Assembly (NCBI GenBank): GCA_030374805.1
Contig: JARGSG010000117.1
Span: 1 to 64,000 of the forward strand
Length of the DNA: 64,000 nucleotides
Direction of reading: 5' to 3'
Source: Gracilaria gracilis
Lineage: Eukaryota; Rhodophyta; Florideophyceae; Gracilariales; Gracilariaceae
In this document: positions 1 to 12,084 of the stretch, in pieces
Layout: every line of letters starts with the position of its first letter
Position numbering within the stretch: position 1 is the stretch's first letter
Translations under genes and position numbers: made by a program
Notes under the pieces: generated by a model
What the model saw: the letters and a program-made list of their open reading frames with translations, nothing else
The model's database searches: none
What the model was told of the DNA's origin: nothing

Positions 1-3000
1 CGAGCAAGTCAACGAGCACCTTGGTTGCACGTGGCTGTCATGAGCGAGAATGTGCGCACATGTATGGAATCTTTTGCGAATTTAGAACATTTCAAAACGC
101 CAAAACACTTTGTGGGGGCTCCACTGAGGCCGTTCATCATGCCGTGTGCAGTAATTTGTGGCGAACCGCATTTCCAACATTCATAGGTACCACCAGATGG
201 CTCCACGCACAGCGGGTGGGTCACGGCTGTGACCGCGTTCTTTGGCGACAACATGGGAGCCGCGGTGTGGCTCGTGAGTTACAAGCGCGACGAGAGTGCT
301 GCTCTTGCGATCGAGAGTTCTTGGAGTTTGGCGAGCAAGTCAACGAGCACCTTGGTTGCACGTGGCTGTCATGAGCGAGAATGTGCGCACATGTATGGAA
401 TCTTGTGCGAATTTGGAACATTTCAAAACGCCAAAACACTTTGTCGGGGCTCCGCTGAGGCGTCATGCCGTGTGCAGTAATTTGTGGCGAACCGTATTTC
501 CAAAATTCATAGGTACCACCAGATGGCTTCACGCACAGCGGGTGGGCCACGGCTGTGACCGCGTTCTTTGGCGACAACATGGGAGCCGCGGTGTGGCTCG
601 TGAGTTACAAGCGCGACGAGAGTGCTGCTCTTGCGATCGAGAGTGCTTGGAGTTTGGCGAGCAAGTCAACGAGCACCTTGGTTGCACGTGGCTGTCATGA
701 GCGAGAATGTGCGCACATGTATGGAATCTTGTGCGAATTTGAAACATTTCAAAACGCCAAAACACTTTGTCGGGGCTCCGCTGAGGCGTCATGCCGTGTG
801 CAGTAATTTGTGGCGAACCGCATTTCCAAAATTCATAGGTACCACCAGATGGCACCACGCACAGCGGGTGGGCCACGGCTGTGACCTCGTTCTTTGGCGA
901 CAACATGGGAGCCGCGGTGTGGCTCGTGAGTTACAAGCGCGACGAGAGTGCTGCTCTTGCGATCGAGAGTGCTTGGAGTTTGGCGAGCAAGTCAACGAGC
1001 ACCTTGGTTGAACGTGGCTGTCATGAGCGAGAATGTGCGCACATGTATGGAATCTTGTGCGAATTTGAAACATTTCAAAACGCCAAAACACTTTGTCGGG
1101 GCTCCGCTGAGGCATCATGCCGTGTGCAGTAATTTGTGGCGAACTGCATTTCCAAAATTCATAGGTACCACCAGATGGCTCCACGCACAGCGGGTGGGCC
1201 ACGGCTGTCACCGCGTTCTTTGGCGACAACATGGGAGCCGCGGTGTGGCTCGTGGGTTACAAGCGCGACGAGAGTGCTGCTCTTCCGAGGTAAAGTGCTT
1301 GGAATTTGGCGAGCAAGTCAACGAGCACCTTGGTTGCACGTGGCTGTCATGGGCGAGAATGTGCGCACATGTATGGAATCTTTTGCGAATTTAGAACATT
1401 TCAAAACGCCAAAACACTTTGTCGGGGCTCCACTGAAGCATCATGCCGTGTGCAGTAATTTGTGGCGAACTGCATTTCCAAAATTCATAGGTACCACCAG
1501 ATGGCTCCACGCACAGCGGGTGGGCCACGGCTGTGACCTCGTTCTTTGGCGACAACATGGGAGCCGCGGTGTGGCTCGTGAGTTACAAGCGCGACGAGAG
1601 TGCTGCTCTTGCGATCGAGAGTGCTTGGAGTTTGGCGAGCAAGTCAACGAGCACCTTGGTTGCACGTGGCTGTCATGAGCGAGAATGTGCGCACATGTAT
1701 GGAATCTTGTGCGAATTTGAAACATTTCAAAAAGCCAAAACACTTTGTCGGGGCTCCGCTGAGGCGTCATGCCGTGTGCAGTAATTTGTGGCGAACCGCA
1801 TTTCCAAAATTCATAGGTACCACCAGATGGCTTCACGCACAGCGGGTGGGCCACGGCTGTGACCGCGTTCTTTGGCGACAACATGGGAGCCGCGGTGTGG
1901 CTCGTGAGTTACAAGCGGGACGAGAGTGCTGCTCTTGCGATCGAGAGTGCTTGGAGTTTGGCGAGCAAGTCAACGAGCACCTTGGTTGCACGTGGCTGTC
2001 ATGAGCGAGAATGTGCGCACATGTATGGAATCTTGTGCGAATTTGGAACATTTCAAAACGCCAAAACACTTTGTCGGGGCTCCGCTGAGGCGTCATGCCG
2101 TGTGCAGTAATTTGTGGCGAACCGTATTTCCAAAATTCATAGGTACCACCAGATGGCCTCACGCACAGCGGGTGGGCCACGGCTGTGACCGCGTTCTTTG
2201 GCGACAACATGGGAGCCGCGGTGTGGCTCGTGAGTTACAAGCGCGACGAGAGTGCTGCTCTTGCGATCGAGAGTGCTTGGAGTTTGGCGAGCAAGTCAAC
2301 GAGCACCTTGGTTGAACGTGGCTGTCATGAGCGAGAATGTGCGCACATGTATGGAATCTTGTGCGAATTTGAAACATTTCAAAACGCCAAAACACTTTGT
2401 CGGGGCTCCACTGAGGCATCATGCCGTGTGCAGTAATTTGTGGCGAACCGCATTTCCAAAATTCATAGGTACCACCAGATGGCTCCACGCACAGCGGGTG
2501 GGCCACGGCTGTGACCTCGTTCTTTGGCGACAACATGGGAGCCGCGGTGTGGCTCGTGAGTTACAAGCGCGACGAGAGTGCTGCTCTTGCGATCGAGAGT
2601 GCTTGGAGTTTGGCGAGCAAGTCAACGAGCACCTTGGTTGAACGTGGCTGTCATGAGCGAGAATGTGCGCACATGTATGGAATCTTGTGCGAATTTGAAA
2701 CATTTCAAAACGCCAAAACACTTTGTCGGGGCTCCGCTGAGGCATCATGCCGTGTGCAGTAATTTGTGGCGAACTGCATTTCCAAAATACATAGGTACCA
2801 CCAGATGGCTCCACGCACAGCGGGTGGGCCACGGCTGTGACCGCGTTCTTTGGCGACAACATGGGAGCCGCGGTGTGGCTCGTGGGTTACAAGCGCGACG
2901 AGAGTGCTGCTCTTCCGAGGGAAAGTGCTTGGAATTTGGCGAGCAAGTCAACGAGCACCTTGGTTGCACGTGGCTGTCATGGGCGAGAATGTGCGCACAT

Positions 3001-6000
3001 GTATGGAATCTTTTGCGAATTTAGAACATTTCAAAACGCCAAAACACTTTGTCGGGGCTCCACTGAAGCATCATGCCGTGTGCAGTAATTTGTGGCGAAC
3101 CGCATTTCCAACATTCATAGGTACCACCAGATGGCTCCACGCACAGCGGGTGGGCCTCGGCTGTGACCGCATTCTTTGGCGACAACATGGGAGCCGCGGT
3201 GTGGCTCGTGAGTTACAAGCGCGACGAGAGTGCTGCTCTTCCGAGGGAGAATGCTTGGAGTTTGGCGAGCAAGTCAACGAGCACCTTGGTTGCACGTGGC
3301 TGTCATGAGCGAGAATGTGCGCACATGTATGGAATCTTGTGCGAATTTGAAACATTTCAAAACGCCAAAACACTTTGTCGGGGCTCCACTGAGGCTCTTC
3401 ATCATGCCGTGTGCAGTAATTTGTGGCGAACCGCATTTCCAAAATTCATAGGTACCACCAGATGGCTCCACGCACAGCGGGTGGGCCACGGCTGTGACCT
3501 CGTTCTTTGGCGACAACATGGGAGCCGCGGTGTGGCTCGTGAGAAAGAAGGGCGACGAAAGTGCCGCTCTTGCAAGGGAGAGTGCTTGGAGTTTGGCGAG
3601 CAAGTCAACGAGCACCTTGGTTGCACGTGGCTGTCATGAGCGAGAATGTGCGCACATGTATGGAATCTTGTGCGAATTTGAAACATTTCAAAACGCCAAA
3701 ACACTTTGTCGGGGCTCCACTGAGGCTCTTCATCATGCCGTGTGCAGTAATTTGTGGCGAACCGCATTTCCAAAATTCATAGGTACCACCAGATGGCTCC
3801 ACGCACAGCGGGTGGGCCACGGCTGTGACCTCGTTCTTTGGCGACAACATGGGAGCCGCGGTGTGGCTCGTGAGTTACAAGCGCGACTAGAGTGCTGCTC
3901 TTGCGATCGAGAGTGCTTGGAGTTTGGCGAGCAAGTCAACGAGCACCTTGGTTGCACGTGGCTGTCATGAGCGAGAATGTGCGCACATGTATGGAATCTT
4001 GTGCGAATTTGAAACATTTCAAAACGCCAAAACACTTTGTCGGGGCTCCGCTGAGGCGTCATGCCGTGTGCAGTAATTTGTGGCGAACTGCATTTCCAAA
4101 ATTCATAGGTACCACCAGATGGCTCCACGCACAGCGGGTGGGCCACGGCTGTGACCGCGTTCTTTGGCGACAACATGGGAGCCGCGGTGTGGCTCGTGAG
4201 AAAGAAGGGCGACGAAAGTGCCGCTCTTGCAAGGGAGAGTGCTTGGAGTTTGGCGAGCAAGTCAACGAGCACCTTGGTTGCACGTGGCTGTCATGAGCGA
4301 GAATGTGCGCACATGTATGGAATCTTGTGCGAATTTGAAACATTTCAAAACGCCAAAACACTTTGTCGGGGCTCCACTGAGGCTCTTCATCATGCCGTGT
4401 GCAGTAAGTTGTGGCGAAGCGCATTTCCAACATTCATAGGTACCACCAGATGGCTCCACGCACAGCGGGTGGGTCACGGCTGTGACCGCGTTCTTTGGCG
4501 ACAACATGGGAGCCGCGGTGTGGCTCGTGAGTTACAAGCGCGACGAGAGTGCCGCTCTTCCGAGGGACAGTGCTTGGAGTTTGGCGAGCAAGTCAACGAG
4601 CACCTTGGTTGCACGTGGCTGTCATGGGCGAGAATGTGCGCACATGTATGGAATCTTGTGCGAATTTGGAACATTTCAAAACGCCAAAACACTTTGTGGG
4701 GGCTCCAGTGAGGCCCTTCATCATGCCGTGTGCAGTAATTTGTGGCGAACCGCATTTCCAACATTCATAGGTACCACCAGATGGCTCCACGCACAGCGGG
4801 TGGGTCACGGCTGTGACCGCGTTCTTTGGCGACAACATGGGAGCCGCGGTGTGGCTCGTGAGTTACAAGGGCGACGACAGTTCCGCTCCTGCGATGGACA
4901 GTGCTTGGAGTTTGGCGAGCAAGTCAACGAGCACCTTGGTTGCACGTGGCTGTCATGAGCGAGAATGTGCGCACATGTATGGAATCTTGTGCGAATTTGA
5001 AACATTTCAAAACGCCAAAACACTTTGTCGGGGCTCCACTGAGGCTCTTCATCATGCCGTGTGCAGTAATTTGTGGCGAACCGCATTTCCAAAATTCATA
5101 GGTACCACCAGATGGCTCCACGCACAGCGGGTGGGCCACGGCTGTGACCTCGTTCTTTGGCGACAACATGGGAGCCGCGGTGTGGCTCGTGAGAAAGAAG
5201 GGCGACGAAAGTGCCGCTCTTGCAAGGGAGAGTGCTTGGAGTTTGGCGAGCAAGTCAACGAGCACCTTGGTTGCACGTGGCTGTCATGAGCGAGAATGTG
5301 CGCACATGTATGGAATCTTGTGCGAATTTGAAACATTTCAAAACGCCAAAACACTTTGTCGGGGCTCCACTGAGGCTCTTCATCATGCCGTGTGCAGTAA
5401 TTTGTGGCGAACCGCATTTCCAAAATTCATAGGTACCACCAGATGGCTCCACGCACAGCGGGTGGGCCACGGCTGTGACCTCGTTCTTTGGCGACAACAT
5501 GGGAGCCGCGGTGTGGCTCGTGAGTTACAAGCGCGACTAGAGTGCTGCTCTTGCGATCGAGAGTGCTTGGAGTTTGGCGAGCAAGTCAACGAGCACCTTG
5601 GTTGCACGTGGCTGTCATGAGCGAGAATGTGCGCACATGTATGGAATCTTGTGCGAATTTGAAACATTTCAAAACGCCAAAACACTTTGTCGGGGCTCCG
5701 CTGAGGCGTCATGCCGTGTGCAGTAATTTGTGGCGAACTGCATTTCCAAAATTCATAGGTACCACCAGATGGCTCCACGCACAGCGGGTGGGCCACGGCT
5801 GTGACCGCGTTCTTTGGCGACAACATGGGAGCCGCGGTGTGGCTCGTGGGTTACAAGCGCGACGAGAGTGCTGCTCTTCCGAGGGAAAGTGCTTGGAGTT
5901 TGGCGAGCAAGTCAACGAGCACCTTGGTTGCACGTGGCTGTCATGGGCGAGAATGTGCGCACATGTATGGAATCTTGTGCGAATTTGGAACATTTCAAAA

Positions 6001-7968
6001 CGCCAAAACACTTTGTGGGGGCTCCAGTGAGGCCCTTCATCATGCCGTGTGCAGTAATTTGTGGCGAACCGCATTTCCAACATTCATAGGTACCACCAGA
6101 TGGCTCCACGCACAGCGGGTGGGTCACGGCTGTGACCGCGTTCTTTGGCGACAACATGGGAGCCGCGGTGTGGCTCGTGAGTTACAAGGGCGACGACAGT
6201 TCCGCTCCTGCGATGGACAGTGCTTGGAGTTTGGCGAGCAAGTCAACGAGCACCTTGGTTGCACGTGGCTGTCATGGGCGAGAATGTGCGCACATGTATG
6301 GAATCTTTTGCGAATTTGGAACATTTCAAAACGCGAAAACACTTTGTGGGGGCTCCACTGAGGCCCTTCATCATGCCGTGTGCAGTAAGTTGTGGCGAAG
6401 CGCATTTCCAACATTCATAGGTACCACCAGATGGCTCCACGCACAGCGGGTGGGTCACGGCTGTGACCGCGTTCTTTGGCGACAACATGGGAGCCGCGGT
6501 GTGGCTCGTGAGTTACAAGCGCGACGAGAGTGCCGCTCTTCCGAGGGACAGTGCTTGGAGTTTGGCGAGCAAGTCAACGAGCACCTTGGTTGCACGTGGC
6601 TGTCATGGGCGAGAATGTGCGCACATGTATGGAATCTTGTGCGAATTTGGAACATTTCAAAACGCCAAAACACTTTGTGGGGGCTCCAGTGAGGCCCTTC
6701 ATCATGCCGTGTGCAGTAATTTGTGGCGAACCGCATTTCCAACATTCATAGGTACCACCAGATGGCTCCACGCACAGCGGGTGGGTCACGGCTGTGACCG
6801 CGTTCTTTGGCGACAACATGGGAGCCGCGGTGTGGCTCGTGAGTTACAAGGGCGACGACAGTTCCGCTCCTGCGATGGACAGTGCTTGGAGTTTGGCGAG
6901 CAAGTCAACGAGCACCTTGGTTGCACGTGGCTGTCATGGGCGAGAATGTGCGCACATGTATGGAATCTTGTGCGAATTTGGAACATTTCAAAACGCAAAA
7001 ACACTTTTTCGGGGCTCCACTGAGGCCGTTCATCATGCCGTGTGCAGTAATTTGTGGCGAACCGCATTTCCAACATTCATAGGTACCACCAGATGGCTCC
7101 ACGCACAGCGGGTGGGTCACTGCTGTGACCGCGTTCTTTGGCGACAACATGGGAGCCGCGGTGTGGCTCGTGAGTTACAAGCGCGACGAGAGTGCTGCTC
7201 TTCCGAGGGAGAGTGCTTGGAGTTTGGCGAGCAAGTCAACGAGCACCTTGGTTGCACGTGGCTGTCATGGGCGAGAATGTGCGCACATGTATGGAATCTT
7301 GTGCGAATTTGGAACATTTAAAAACGCGAAAACACTTTGTCGGGGCTCCGCTGAGGCATCATGCCGTGTGCAGTAATTTGTGGCGAACCGCATTTCCAAA
7401 ATTCATAGGTACCACCAGATGGCTCCACGCACAGCTGGTGGGTCACGGCTGTGACCGCGTTCTTTGGCGACAACATGGGAGCCGCGGTGTGGCTCGTGGG
7501 TTACAAGCGCGACGAGAGTGCTGCTCTTCCGCGGGAAAGTGCTTGGAATTTGGCGAGCAAGTCAACGAGCACCTTGGTTGCACGTGGCTGTCATGAGCGA
7601 GAATGTGCGCACATGTATGGAATCTTGTGCGAATTTGGAACATTTCAAAACGCCAAAACACTTTGTCGGGGCTCCACTGAGGCATCATGCCGTGTGCAGT
7701 AATTTGTGGCGAACTGCATTTCCAAAATTCATAGGTACCACCAGATAGCTCCACGCACAGCGGGTGGGTCACGCCTGTGACCGCGTTCTTTGGCGACAAC
7801 ATTGGAGCCGCGGTGTGGCTCTGAGTAAGATGGGCGACGACAGTGCTGCTCTTGCGATGGACAGTGCTTGGAGTTTGGCGAGCAAGTCGACGAGCACCTT
7901 GGTTGCACGTGGCTGTCATGGGCGAGAATGTGCGCACATGTATGGAATCTTGAGCGAATTTCAAACAT
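1..7968. repeat. Satellite array, about 24 monomers of 326 or 331 bp
   Basis: Tandem head-to-tail monomers run from the left window edge to about 7968. A landmark (GACAACATGGGAGCC) recurs about 24 times at steps of 326 or 331 bp. The two lengths differ by a 5-bp indel in GAGGC(TCTTC)ATCATGCC. Monomers are nearly identical, and variants recur in register five monomers apart (1630 bp early, 1650 bp later), so there is higher-order structure. The last monomer is the most diverged, as expected at an array edge. Both strands are largely free of stops, but neither length is a multiple of three, so a translated repeat protein is not supported. The monomer length is near two nucleosomal repeats (inference). 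The left end lies outside the window. Confidence 0.97.
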
Positions 7969-8093
7969 CGATCGAGTTATGGAACGAAAGCGTTTACTCA
8001 CCGCATGTATTTGGGTTCACACAATGTTTCAGGTTTCACTCTTTCCCCGGTAGGTGTTTCAAATGCGGGTTTTCTACATCGTGCACCAAAACC

Positions 8094-9819
8094 ATGAGAA
8101 AACCAGGCGCAGCCCATTCTAGAGTACGAAGCGGGATTTCCAAGCCCCGGAGAAGAGTCAATCGACGAACTATGGTCACAGTAGGCCGAACAGAGAACCA
8201 TGTGGAGAATTCGAGCCAGGCGGGACCTGCACCTCTGCCACGACTGCAACAACTTCCCCCTCACGTTGTTCAATCTACTACACCGAGGCAATCAAATGTT
8301 GGAGCACAGGAAGCCCCGCCATGCGAAGGACCCCCGCTTTCACGGGCTTCAGAACCCACTTCTGTGCCAAGAAGCCCGAGGGTTGACAATGCAAGACCTC
8401 CTAAACTCCAATGCACGCCGCCTCGGAAAGCATTGTCTGAGGGCATAAACAAAATGGTTTCGGAATCAAAGCGTGTATTTGAAGCTTTGTCGGGAGGACT
8501 GAAAATGGTATGCGATACTATTTCGACCTCAACCAATGAGGTGTGCAATACGTTGAATGCCTTCCGAACAGAAGTACAGAGAAGCACAGAAGAGATTGTG
8601 AAGGAGCTCAGAAGTAGTATAGAGACAATGGCTATGGCAATAACCAACAAAGAAGCTTCGGGAGACGCAATAGATGACAATCAAATGATGATAGAGCTAC
8701 GATTTTCTTACAATGTTTGGAAACCACTCAGTGACTAACATCTTCTCATGGGCATTTGATATATCGTAAAAAGCCAATTTGCTTCATGTAAGTTTATCAT
8801 ATATTTGCGTTGCGATGTGCTGTAGAGTACTAACTATCTTAACAGGAATATTGTCGCTTCATGTGCTGTCAGGAGTTTTTACGTCCAGATAGAGGGGAAC
8901 ACTTGTTTAATATTTCAATGGATCTTGGGAACCCTTCTTCTACAGTCAATGATAAGGAATGTTCATGGATATGGGAGGGAGCAGGCTTCTTTTGCAACGG
9001 AGAGAACATAGAAGAATTTCTAAATAAGAACATAACGCTTGCTAAGCGGAAAGGAGAGACTGTGACTACAATCTCTGCATATGCATCTCGTGCGCAGAGT
9101 CGGGCTTATGAAAGCATACGAAAGTTAATGGTGGGTTCTCCATATTTTTAATTGCCTTGCCTGCTCTTTCTAACCTTTTCACAGTTTTCGTCTTTCTGTA
9201 ACGCGACGCCGGTACATTGCCCACTGAACGCGAGATCTAAAGCTTCAGCACAGTTGAAGAGGGAGTTCTAGCTAAAACTTCTTCAAACAGGTGAGCATAG
9301 AATGAAGAAGGAATTTAAATACGCTTGGGGATCTGCCTGCGTATCAGGTGTGACAGAGGCCATCGCAACTGGTAAATCAGCTAAAAAAAATCTTAAGGAT
9401 CATGCTATTTATGGAAGTTTGGAAGAAATACCTGCTGAAATACTCGAGGTAGATCCGGTCCAAATGAACATCTATAGTTTGGGATTTGTATCGGTTAAGG
9501 TTTGTTAAGTAACATATTATTTTTGAGGCGACCTTTGAGTTCTAACAAACACATGTATATATTCTAACGATCACAGGTATCAAGTGCTATACAAAAGGTT
9601 TGTGGTGTCAAATATGAGGGAATGAATAGATCACATGCGCCAGTATGGGCGAAAGAAGTACTGGAGCTCAACGAGCTTATAAGTGAAGGGCGAACTAGTA
9701 CAGAAAATGTATTGGAAGAACCGGGGAATTTATTTCCTAGCATTTTGGGTTTGGTTAATGTGTGCAGCGTACTAAGTGTTACCGAAAAGGCAAACCTAGC
9801 CTCACTGCAAATGATATGA
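8094..9819 (+). CDS. Unknown spliced gene next to the satellite edge
   Basis: Product not recognised. Suggested exons are 8094-8714, 8846-9130, 9185-9499 and 9577-9819, all joined in phase 0. Introns carry clear signals: TACTAAC at 8828-8834 before AG 8845; GTGGGT...TTCTAAC...CACAG at 9131-9184 (54 bp); GTTTGT...TTCTAAC...CACAG at 9500-9576. Exon 1 encodes a Pro/Ser/Arg-rich stretch then a Lys/Glu/Thr-rich segment likely to be a coiled coil (8440-8650). Problems: the best 5' splice site (GTAAGT, 8788) lies after in-frame stops, so a weaker GTTTGG at 8715 is assumed. Exon 3 has an in-frame TAG at 9269-9271, removable by an extra intron 9198-9290 (GTAACG...AACAG, length divisible by 3). The exon 1 frame is open back into the last satellite monomer (7764), so the true start is uncertain. 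Confidence 0.5.
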
Positions 9820-10138
9820 AAGAGGATTTGAAACGGTTGTCAAGTGTTTTACGAAGCTTCGAATCTGTCAAAAAATGCATCGGTTGAAATAGTGATTGCG
9901 TGAAGTCGTATCTGTTGTGCGAAAGTGAAAGGAACTATAAGAGTTTTACCTTTTTTATAAAGCATTTTTGTTTATCTTCAAGGTACAAATATGTACTATT
10001 CGACCAGGTTAACGTTGTGGTGTTTTGTGCATATTGAAGATGGTTAGTTTTGCAAAAGTTGTATTGTAGGTTCACAGTGTAAACTACTCATGAATGAAAA
10101 TTGAAGCTGCTATCGTGTCCATAGAATGAAATAGAGGC
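9820..10138. other. AT-rich intergenic stretch
   Basis: Between the spliced gene and the transposon. No ORF, repeat or RNA gene seen. It probably holds the 3' UTR of the upstream gene. Confidence 0.6.
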
Positions 10139-10141
10139 TTA

Positions 10142-10164
10142 GGGTCGTTCCAATACTTTTTTTT
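10142..10164 (+). repeat. Left terminal inverted repeat of the Harbinger element
   Basis: 23 bp identical in reverse complement to 13678-13700. The target duplication TTA lies immediately outside at 10139-10141. Confidence 0.95.
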
Positions 10165-10777
10165 ATTATATGGAAACATGATATGGCTGTTTTGAAAGCC
10201 AGCCATATGCTATTAGGCATTCCAATAACGTGCCCATAAAATAGCATATGGCGTCGAAAAGTGACAGCAATAAAGCCAACGGTTGCGGACACCGGCATCT
10301 CCGTCATCATCTCGCGCCGACTCTTCTTCTCTCCTTTCACAATCAAGGTCTGACATGAGTCGCTCGCGTGTTGGTAAACAGAGCCATGCCGTATATTGCG
10401 GTCTATCTCGCCCCTTTCAAGCCTCCCTCAGTGCTTGGACTACGCGAGCCTACGTGTTTCGTGGTCACAGAACCGAAAGTAGCTGTTTTTCAACAAAGAC
10501 AAACATACTTGTAGCCCTATATTCACGACTACGGTTGAATAACTCTATGCCGTGGCGCATGCAACATAGATCAACGTAATCAAAACACCGCTCAGACAAT
10601 ACATACGGCTGCCCCGCGGCACAGTCCTACATGGAAGATTTATATTCCTTCAACGTACTACATCAAACCAACTACTTTAGAGTAACACATACAATTCTAC
10701 AGTCCATAAAAGCACAACCGAAGACCGGTAGTTTAAGTACAGAACTTTTGCCCTCTTGCTAGAGAGGTAGAAGAACA
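10165..10777. other. 5' internal non-coding segment of the Harbinger element
   Basis: About 610 bp between the left inverted repeat and the transposase ATG. Imperfect subterminal similarity to the right end continues for about 20 bp. No convincing ORF. Expected to hold the transposase promoter. Confidence 0.5.
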
Positions 10778-11998
10778 ATGGAACGAAGAACCAAAATTGC
10801 AGTGTCTGTCTCAGCTGTCATATCGAAGAAGAAGAAAGCAAAGTTATGCGTTGTTGCCTCCGCTGCTCTTGCAGTCATTGAAGCGAATGCGTCAGGGTAT
10901 GGACGCGGGGATCGTACAGTTCAACGGGGACAGTTTCAAGTCTCACGAATAGTAGCAGGGACTCCTTCGCGACTCTTTAAGCGAATTTACAGAATGTCGC
11001 ACACTTCCTTCATGCACCTTGCCGAAAAACTTGCTCTATATAGAAACTGCAAGTTTAGGAAGAGTTCTCCATTGCTGACACTATCTGTGACCATAAGATG
11101 GCTAGCTGGTGGTTCCTACTTAGACATTGGCATGGCCCATCTGCTCCCATCTTCTACCACTTACTACTATATAGAAGACACCATTGTGATCCTGAATAGA
11201 ATTCTGGACTTATCCTTTCCCTACCAGGATGAAGAATTGCTTAACAGGGTTGAAAAGGGCTTTTCAAGAAGGGAAGAGAGTGCTATTAATATGTGTTGTG
11301 GGGCACTAGATGTCATTGCCATCAAGATTAGAGAGCCTGCAGCGACAGAGGTCGCCAATCCCTCCACATATTACAATCGAAAAGGGTTCTTTGCCCTCAA
11401 TCTGCAAGCAATGCATGATTCGGAATACCGCTTCACTTTTATATCGTGCATGTCGCCGGGGTCAACTCACGATAGCACAGCTTTTGCCATGAGCAGTTTG
11501 GCAACGCTCCTTGATGGAGGGGGAAACAGCCTTGTAGCAGGGTATTGGATAGCCGCTGACGATGCCTACACTTGCACGAATAGAATCCTAACCCCATGGC
11601 CGGGGAGATCGTTGAGCACAGCCAAGAGCTGTTTCAATTATTGGCACTCTTCCGCAAGATCTTTTATCTAGCAAAGTTTCGGGATGCTTGTAGCTAGATG
11701 GGGGGTATTCTGGAGGCCGGTTCGCTGCTCTATTGAGAAAAATGCTACAGTTGTCTCAGCCTGCTGCAAGATTCATAACTTCATAATCGACAACGATAGC
11801 TCACCCGAAGTTCCGCCACCTTCTGAGGCAGACAGCGCCCACCACAGTGAACAGGCCGACCAATCACTTCATCTCCAAGATGAATGTGACTTGAACGACG
11901 CGTTGCATCACAGACGCCGAGATTTGGAGGCATCGCAGCTACGCATTGACTTCACACAAGAAATCGAAGCCAGCGCTCGCCGTGGGCCATATGTCTGA
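10778..11998 (+). pseudogene. PIF/Harbinger (DDE_Tnp_4 type) transposase with one in-frame TAG
   Basis: A single reading frame of 407 codons interrupted only by TAG at 11669-11671. The DDE nuclease fold is recognisable. First Asp lies in GALDVIAIKI. It is followed by YYNRKGFFALNLQA and PGSTHDSTAF. Second Asp lies in AADDAYTCTNRILTP. After FNYWHSSARSFI comes the stop, then QSFGMLVARWG. In this family the residue at the stop position (in the IE-x-x-FG block) is the catalytic Glu, so GAG to TAG would both truncate the protein and remove the third catalytic residue. Everything downstream is still open in frame, so the change looks recent. Stop-codon readthrough is an alternative. Start ATG in context AACAATGG. 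Confidence 0.9.
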
Positions 11999-12084
11999 AA
12001 TGATGCAACATGCACTCGTAGTATCTGATAGGCAATCACGGTCTGTAGTATTCAAGAGTTCCAATAACAGATTATAAAGCAATT

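Noticed and set aside
1-7968. Long open frames on both strands of the satellite (up to about 186 codons)
   Set aside because: Monomer lengths 326 and 331 are not multiples of three, so frames shift every unit. No conserved start, and openness on both strands is a by-product of low stop density.
1-7968. CRISPR-like array
   Set aside because: Whole monomers repeat with no unique spacers, and the genome is eukaryotic.
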